From contig CAVTES010000005.1 of the NCBI GenBank assembly GCA_963733885.1, positions 248,001 to 312,000 on the forward strand: 64,000 nt of DNA, written 5' to 3'. This document shows positions 61,002 through 64,000 of this stretch, one piece after another (the stretch's first letter is position 1; each line of letters starts with the position of its first letter). This DNA comes from JACVRW01 sp963733885. GTDB taxonomy: Bacteria > Actinomycetota > Thermoleophilia > Solirubrobacterales > Thermoleophilaceae. The position numbers and the translations under genes were made by a program. The notes under the pieces are model-generated. The model ran no database searches and was not told the DNA's origin. It saw nothing but the letters and a program-made list of their open reading frames with translations.

Positions 61002-61427
61002 TCAGCCGGTGTCGTTGGCGATGAGCTGGCCGGTTGCGCGCGCGGCGGAGTTGAGGGCCTTGTCCCACGTTGCCAGCAGCACGTCGTCGCCTTCGACGTT
61101 CAGCGCGCATGCGAGGTGGACGGCGTCGTAGCCGCGTAGGGCGTACTCGCTGGCGAGATCGCCGGCTTGGCGGGCGAGCGGTTCGTCGATCGCGATGATG
61201 CGCAACTGGGCGTAGAGGTCTTCGAGCGCGGCGACCGCGCTGACATGCATCGGTTGATCGATGCGGCCCGCGCGCGCAGCCGCTGCGAGTGCCGCGCGCG
61301 CTTCCGGGTAGACGAGCTGGCTCGAGATCAGGAGGTCGGCTCGGTCCCAGAGCTCCACGGCGAGCTCGGAGCCAGGTTCGTCGAAGATCAGCTTGATCAG
61401 CGCCGACGTATCGAGGTAGACGATCAG
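61002..61427 (-). CDS. PIN-domain ribonuclease toxin (VapC-like)
   Basis: About 141 residues. The first strand and the first catalytic Asp are in 'LIVYLDTSALIKLIFDEPGS'; the following acidic residues are in 'VYPEARAALAAAARAG' and 'LRGYDAVHLACAL', and the last one in 'LLATWDKAL'. No ATG, GTG or TTG is in frame before the catalytic Asp; the reading given starts at CTG 61427, overlapping the antitoxin stop. Starting at GTG 61358 would lose the active site. Predicted to cleave RNA when not held by its partner. Confidence 0.8.
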   Translation of the reverse strand: MIVYLDTSALIKLIFDEPGSELAVELWDRADLLISSQLVYPEARAALAAAARAGRIDQPMHVSAVAALEDLYAQLRIIAIDEPLARQAGDLASEYALRGYDAVHLACALNVEGDDVLLATWDKALNSAARATGQLIANDTG

Positions 61428-61711
61428 CGCCGTTGGCGTGCGACGAGGTCGGACACGGGCTTGGCGGCCTTCAACCGCGCCCGTCCAGCGCGCGGGTGAC
61501 GCGGCGCGATCGGCTCGCGAACCAGGCCGCGGGCGCGGAGGTCTGCCAAGGGGTCAAGCTCGTCCACCGGCACCAGACGCGCGACGCGTCGGCCACGCAT
61601 CGTCACGACGACCTCCGCGCCTCCCTGGACGTGCTCGATGTAGCGGCTGAGACGGTCGTGTAGTTCGCGGACGCCGACCTCGGTCTTCAGGGGTTCAGGA
61701 TGTGGCGTCAT
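61424..61711 (-). CDS. Phd/YefM-family antitoxin
   Basis: 95 residues: 'EVGVRELHDRLSRYIEHVQG' and 'VVVTMRGRRVARLVPV' are the DNA-binding N-terminal part, and the Arg/Lys-rich C-terminal stretch is the toxin-wrapping part. It precedes and overlaps the PIN gene. An imperfect palindrome just upstream may be its operator. Confidence 0.87.
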   Translation of the reverse strand: MTPHPEPLKTEVGVRELHDRLSRYIEHVQGGAEVVVTMRGRRVARLVPVDELDPLADLRARGLVREPIAPRHPRAGRARLKAAKPVSDLVARQRR

Positions 61712-61716
61712 ACCGG

Positions 61717-61738
61717 TCGATTGTACGCGCTACATCGA
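61717..61738. promoter_or_regulatory. Imperfect palindrome upstream of the antitoxin gene
   Basis: TCGATTGTA and TACATCGA form an inverted repeat with one extra base, spaced by CGCGC. It starts 6 bp upstream of the antitoxin ATG, as expected for autoregulation by a toxin-antitoxin complex. Confidence 0.5.
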
Positions 61739-62178
61739 TCTTGTCATGGACTCGCGCGGTTCCGCATCGCCCGGGCGGAGCAAGAGCCGGTATGACCGCG
61801 TCATGGACGCTCCCAACTCGTCCTCAGCAGTCGTTCGCAACACCGGCGCCAGTTGGGCTCAGTAGCGGGCTGAGCTGGTGAGGAGCTGCGGCCACACCGG
61901 GAGCTCGACACCGTCCACGGTCGCCCCGCCGAAGCCGAATGCTGGGGTGATTTCCGCGATGATGGGCGCGGGGAAGCCGAGCGACGGCCGGCTCGGCGGC
62001 AGCGAGCTGTGCATGCGCGCTCGTGGTCTCTCCTGTGGGGACGAACGACGCGAGATAGCGCCGAGGAGACCCAAACGCCGCGCCCGTCCCTCAGGGGCTT
62101 TCACCCGGGTCGGGGTGATGCGTGCCCTTCGTCGCGCTTGTGTAATCGGATCCCGGAAAACATCACGGAGATATCGGG
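61739..62178. other. Gap between antitoxin and DUF7144 genes
   Basis: No complete gene recognised. On the minus strand from about 61990 to a stop at 61859, 'LGFPAPIIAEITPAFGFGGA' and 'VDGVELPVWPQLL' read like the end of a protein; it could be the remains of one. The promoter of the DUF7144 gene should be at the right end. Confidence 0.4.
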
Positions 62179-62562
62179 ATGCGAGGTGCAGGTCGAGCCG
62201 CGTTCGCAGCAGCGCTGCTGATCATCGCTGGAACGCTCAACATCATCTATGGCATCGGCGCCCTGGACGACGCGAACATCTTCGCCAACGACAAGCGGTA
62301 CATATTCACCAACCTCAACACGTTGGGCTGGGTCCTGATCATCCTCGGGGTGCTCCAGCTAACCGGAGGCTTCTCGCTGCTGTCGGGCGCCACCTTCGGC
62401 CGGGTCATCGCGATCATCGCCGGCAGCTTCGGCGCGATCGGGGCCCTGCTGTCGATCGGGGGCGCCTACCCGTGGTGGTCGCTGGGCATCTTCGTCCTGT
62501 GTGTCTGGGTCGTGTACGGCGTCATCGTCCTCGGGGAGGATGATGGCGCGCGGGTGACTTAG
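62179..62562 (+). CDS. DUF7144-type four-helix membrane protein
   Basis: 127 residues with four hydrophobic segments: about 8-28, 50-66, 74-92 and 98-118. 'LNIIYGIGALDDANIFA' and 'NLNTLGWVLIILGVLQLTGG' fit the DUF7144/DUF7144-like proteins of actinobacteria. The role is unknown. The end overlaps the convergent DUF4239 gene by 4 bp. Confidence 0.75.
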   Translation: MRGAGRAAFAAALLIIAGTLNIIYGIGALDDANIFANDKRYIFTNLNTLGWVLIILGVLQLTGGFSLLSGATFGRVIAIIAGSFGAIGALLSIGGAYPWWSLGIFVLCVWVVYGVIVLGEDDGARVT

Positions 62563-63368
62563 GGCGAGCGGGGCGAGCGGGGCGCGGTGGCGGCGGGCGG
62601 TTCCTCCATCGATGCGAGCTGGTCCCTCAGCACGGTGTCGGGGACCTGGATAAGTCCCCTTGTGGGGCGATCGAGGTCGGCGGTCACGAGCAGCAGGAAG
62701 GCGACGAGCGCCGACGCGAGCAGGACGGCGAGTACGCCTCTTCCGACGATTGCCAGGTAGGCGGCGAGCAGCCCGAGGGCGAGGGCGGAGCCGAGTACCT
62801 CGAGCACCAGGACGGCGGTCGGGACCCGGTTGCTGAGCGCGGCGACGCGTGCGGTTTCCGCGTCGATCATCTCGTTGAGCGTCTCTACATAGAGGCGTGG
62901 CGCGCTGGCCATCGGCGAGGTGTCAAGCGCGTCTCCGGCCAGGCTCCAGAGCCGGCGCTCGATCCGCTGCTCCTGTGCGCGGGCGTCCTCGGCCCCGTCG
63001 CTGCCCGGCACCTCGTCCGAGAGGCGGATCGCGCTGCGCGTGTAGCGGACGAGCAGGTCGAGCGAACGGCCGCGGACCGGCTCCGGCAAAGTCTGAGCCC
63101 GGAGGTATGTCGTGCCGATCGTGTTGGCTCCGGTGACGATGTCCGAGCGGCGATTCTCGTAACGGGAGACCGCCAGCGACAGGCCAAAAGCCAGGAGCAG
63201 CGCGACAAGGCCGAGCAGCGCCGCCTGCAGAACCCCGAACGGCTCCTTGAGGGTCTCCGAGAGGTGCCGAACGCGGCGGCCCAGGAACACCCCGAGACCC
63301 GTCGCGCCGAGGATCACCGCGAAGAAAACGAGACCGAGCTCCCAACTCGTGAGCTCAAAGAAGATCAT
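62559..63368 (-). CDS. DUF4239 (bestrophin-like) membrane protein
   Basis: 269 residues from ATG 63368. Two N-terminal membrane segments ('LGLVFFAVILGATGLGVFLG', 'LLGLVALLLAFGLSLAVSRY'), the family stretch 'ENRRSDIVTGANTIGTTYLR', two C-terminal helices and 'DLDRPTRGLIQV'. DUF4239 proteins are related to bestrophin-like channels; the function in bacteria is not known. It overlaps the preceding paralogous gene by ATGA. Confidence 0.87.
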   Translation of the reverse strand: MIFFELTSWELGLVFFAVILGATGLGVFLGRRVRHLSETLKEPFGVLQAALLGLVALLLAFGLSLAVSRYENRRSDIVTGANTIGTTYLRAQTLPEPVRGRSLDLLVRYTRSAIRLSDEVPGSDGAEDARAQEQRIERRLWSLAGDALDTSPMASAPRLYVETLNEMIDAETARVAALSNRVPTAVLVLEVLGSALALGLLAAYLAIVGRGVLAVLLASALVAFLLLVTADLDRPTRGLIQVPDTVLRDQLASMEEPPAATAPRSPRSP

Positions 63369-64000
63369 GCAGCCCTCGGAGAGCCCGAGGCGTCGCATGG
63401 GGGCTCGACACCTCCGGCGAGCTTCCCCTCCTGCTTGAAGAGCTCGAGCGTGCGCTCCATCGCGACGGGCTGCAGGGAGCCGGCACCGCCGTGGAACGGG
63501 TTGTCGAGGAACCACAGCAGCAGCAGCAGCGAGGTGACGAGGACCGCCACCCCGCCCATCATCGTCGCCTGTACCAACGCGCGCTCTCCGCTGTCCGCGA
63601 AGAAGAGCATGAACACGAACAGGATCGCGGCGCTGAGGAAGAGGACGATCCACAGCGGCGTTGGAATGACGCCCTCGCCGCCGTGCGTGCGGTCGGAGCG
63701 AGCATCCTCGCGGTCGGAACGCTGGTCGAGGTATTTCGAAAACGCCGCCTGCTCCGACGCGGCGCGAGGCTCGGTCCCCCGGAGGCTGCGAAACACGGCC
63801 ACTCCCCACGGGTTCAGCGCGTCGTCGAGGGTGCCCGACTCCATCCGGGGCCATTCCTGGTGCACCACGCTGCGCGCGTAACACACGAGCTCGCCCGAAA
63901 GTCGCTCGCGCGCCGGGGTCGGTAGGAACTGCACCGTCTCGAACTGTTGCGCCACGATCTGGGCCTCTGCCTCGGCGCCGCTGCGCGAGGTGTCGTAGCT
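63365..64000 (-). CDS. DUF4239 (bestrophin-like) protein, N-terminus outside the window
   Basis: 211 residues visible, open to the window's end (5' part missing). 'GAEAEAQIVAQQFETVQFLP', 'LVCYARSVVHQEWPRME' and 'DNPFHGGAGSLQPVAMERTL' are DUF4239 features. A two-gene tandem with the next protein suggests a heteromeric complex. Confidence 0.85.
   Translation of the reverse strand, partial: SYDTSRSGAEAEAQIVAQQFETVQFLPTPARERLSGELVCYARSVVHQEWPRMESGTLDDALNPWGVAVFRSLRGTEPRAASEQAAFSKYLDQRSDREDARSDRTHGGEGVIPTPLWIVLFLSAAILFVFMLFFADSGERALVQATMMGGVAVLVTSLLLLLWFLDNPFHGGAGSLQPVAMERTLELFKQEGKLAGGVEPPCDASGSPRAA

Overview
The window is high-GC bacterial DNA that reads like an actinobacterium of the Thermoleophilia/Solirubrobacterales type. 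The grounds are many GTG/TTG starts, long overlapping operons, a 14-gene nuoA-N cluster, DUF427, DUF4331, DUF4239 and DUF7144 families, a COG0613 PHP protein and LuxR/DesK-type signalling. The taxonomic placement is inference from gene content, not from a marker search.

Layout. 1-2.6 kb: the end of a P5C dehydrogenase gene, a PHP-domain/APS-kinase fusion carrying a one-base frameshift, and a Uma2-family gene. 2.6-8.5 kb: a TetR/cupin divergent pair sharing a palindromic operator, then a minus-strand operon (two sulfatase-fold proteins and an MFS exporter) joined by 4-bp stop/start overlaps. 8.5-10 kb: a solitary tnpB (RNA-guided nuclease family) with two perfect hairpins at its 3' end that look like an omega-RNA scaffold. 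10-13.9 kb: DUF427 protein, acyl-CoA ligase, third sulfatase-like lipoprotein. 13.8-28.4 kb: complete respiratory complex I operon, nuoA to nuoN, on the minus strand (nuoM frameshifted). 28.5-34.4 kb: nickel handling and neighbours: two nickel-transporter-type proteins, a Fur-family regulator with a Nur-like box, a TPR protein and a DUF4331 protein. 34.5-45 kb: RsbW-like kinase, cupredoxin, cytochrome c, serS, an ABC pair, a FAD oxidoreductase, two tRNA-Ser genes, an ECF sigma/Ogt pair, TrmO, an AlkZ-like protein, USP, MarR and VOC proteins, and tRNA-Arg.

45.0-60.8 kb is a genomic island. The 3' part of tRNA-Arg(ACG) is repeated as a perfect 48-bp direct repeat at 44996-45043 and 60761-60808. 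A tyrosine recombinase gene starts 92 bp inside the left copy. The 15.8-kb cargo holds an aldo/keto reductase, two alpha/beta hydrolases, an MMPL exporter with its TetR repressor and 19-bp-spaced operators, a flavin-type small oxidase, a methyltransferase, two ABC exporter pairs and a histidine kinase/response regulator pair. A second, broken tRNA (3' part of tRNA-Leu(GAG)) lies inside it, suggesting a composite history. To the right of the island are a PIN/Phd-type toxin-antitoxin pair, a DUF7144 membrane protein and two DUF4239 (bestrophin-like) proteins, the last running off the window.

Several otherwise intact genes (PHP-APS kinase, tnpB, nuoM, an ABC permease) are each broken by one base. 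This fits residual assembly indels at least as well as real mutation, above all for nuoM.
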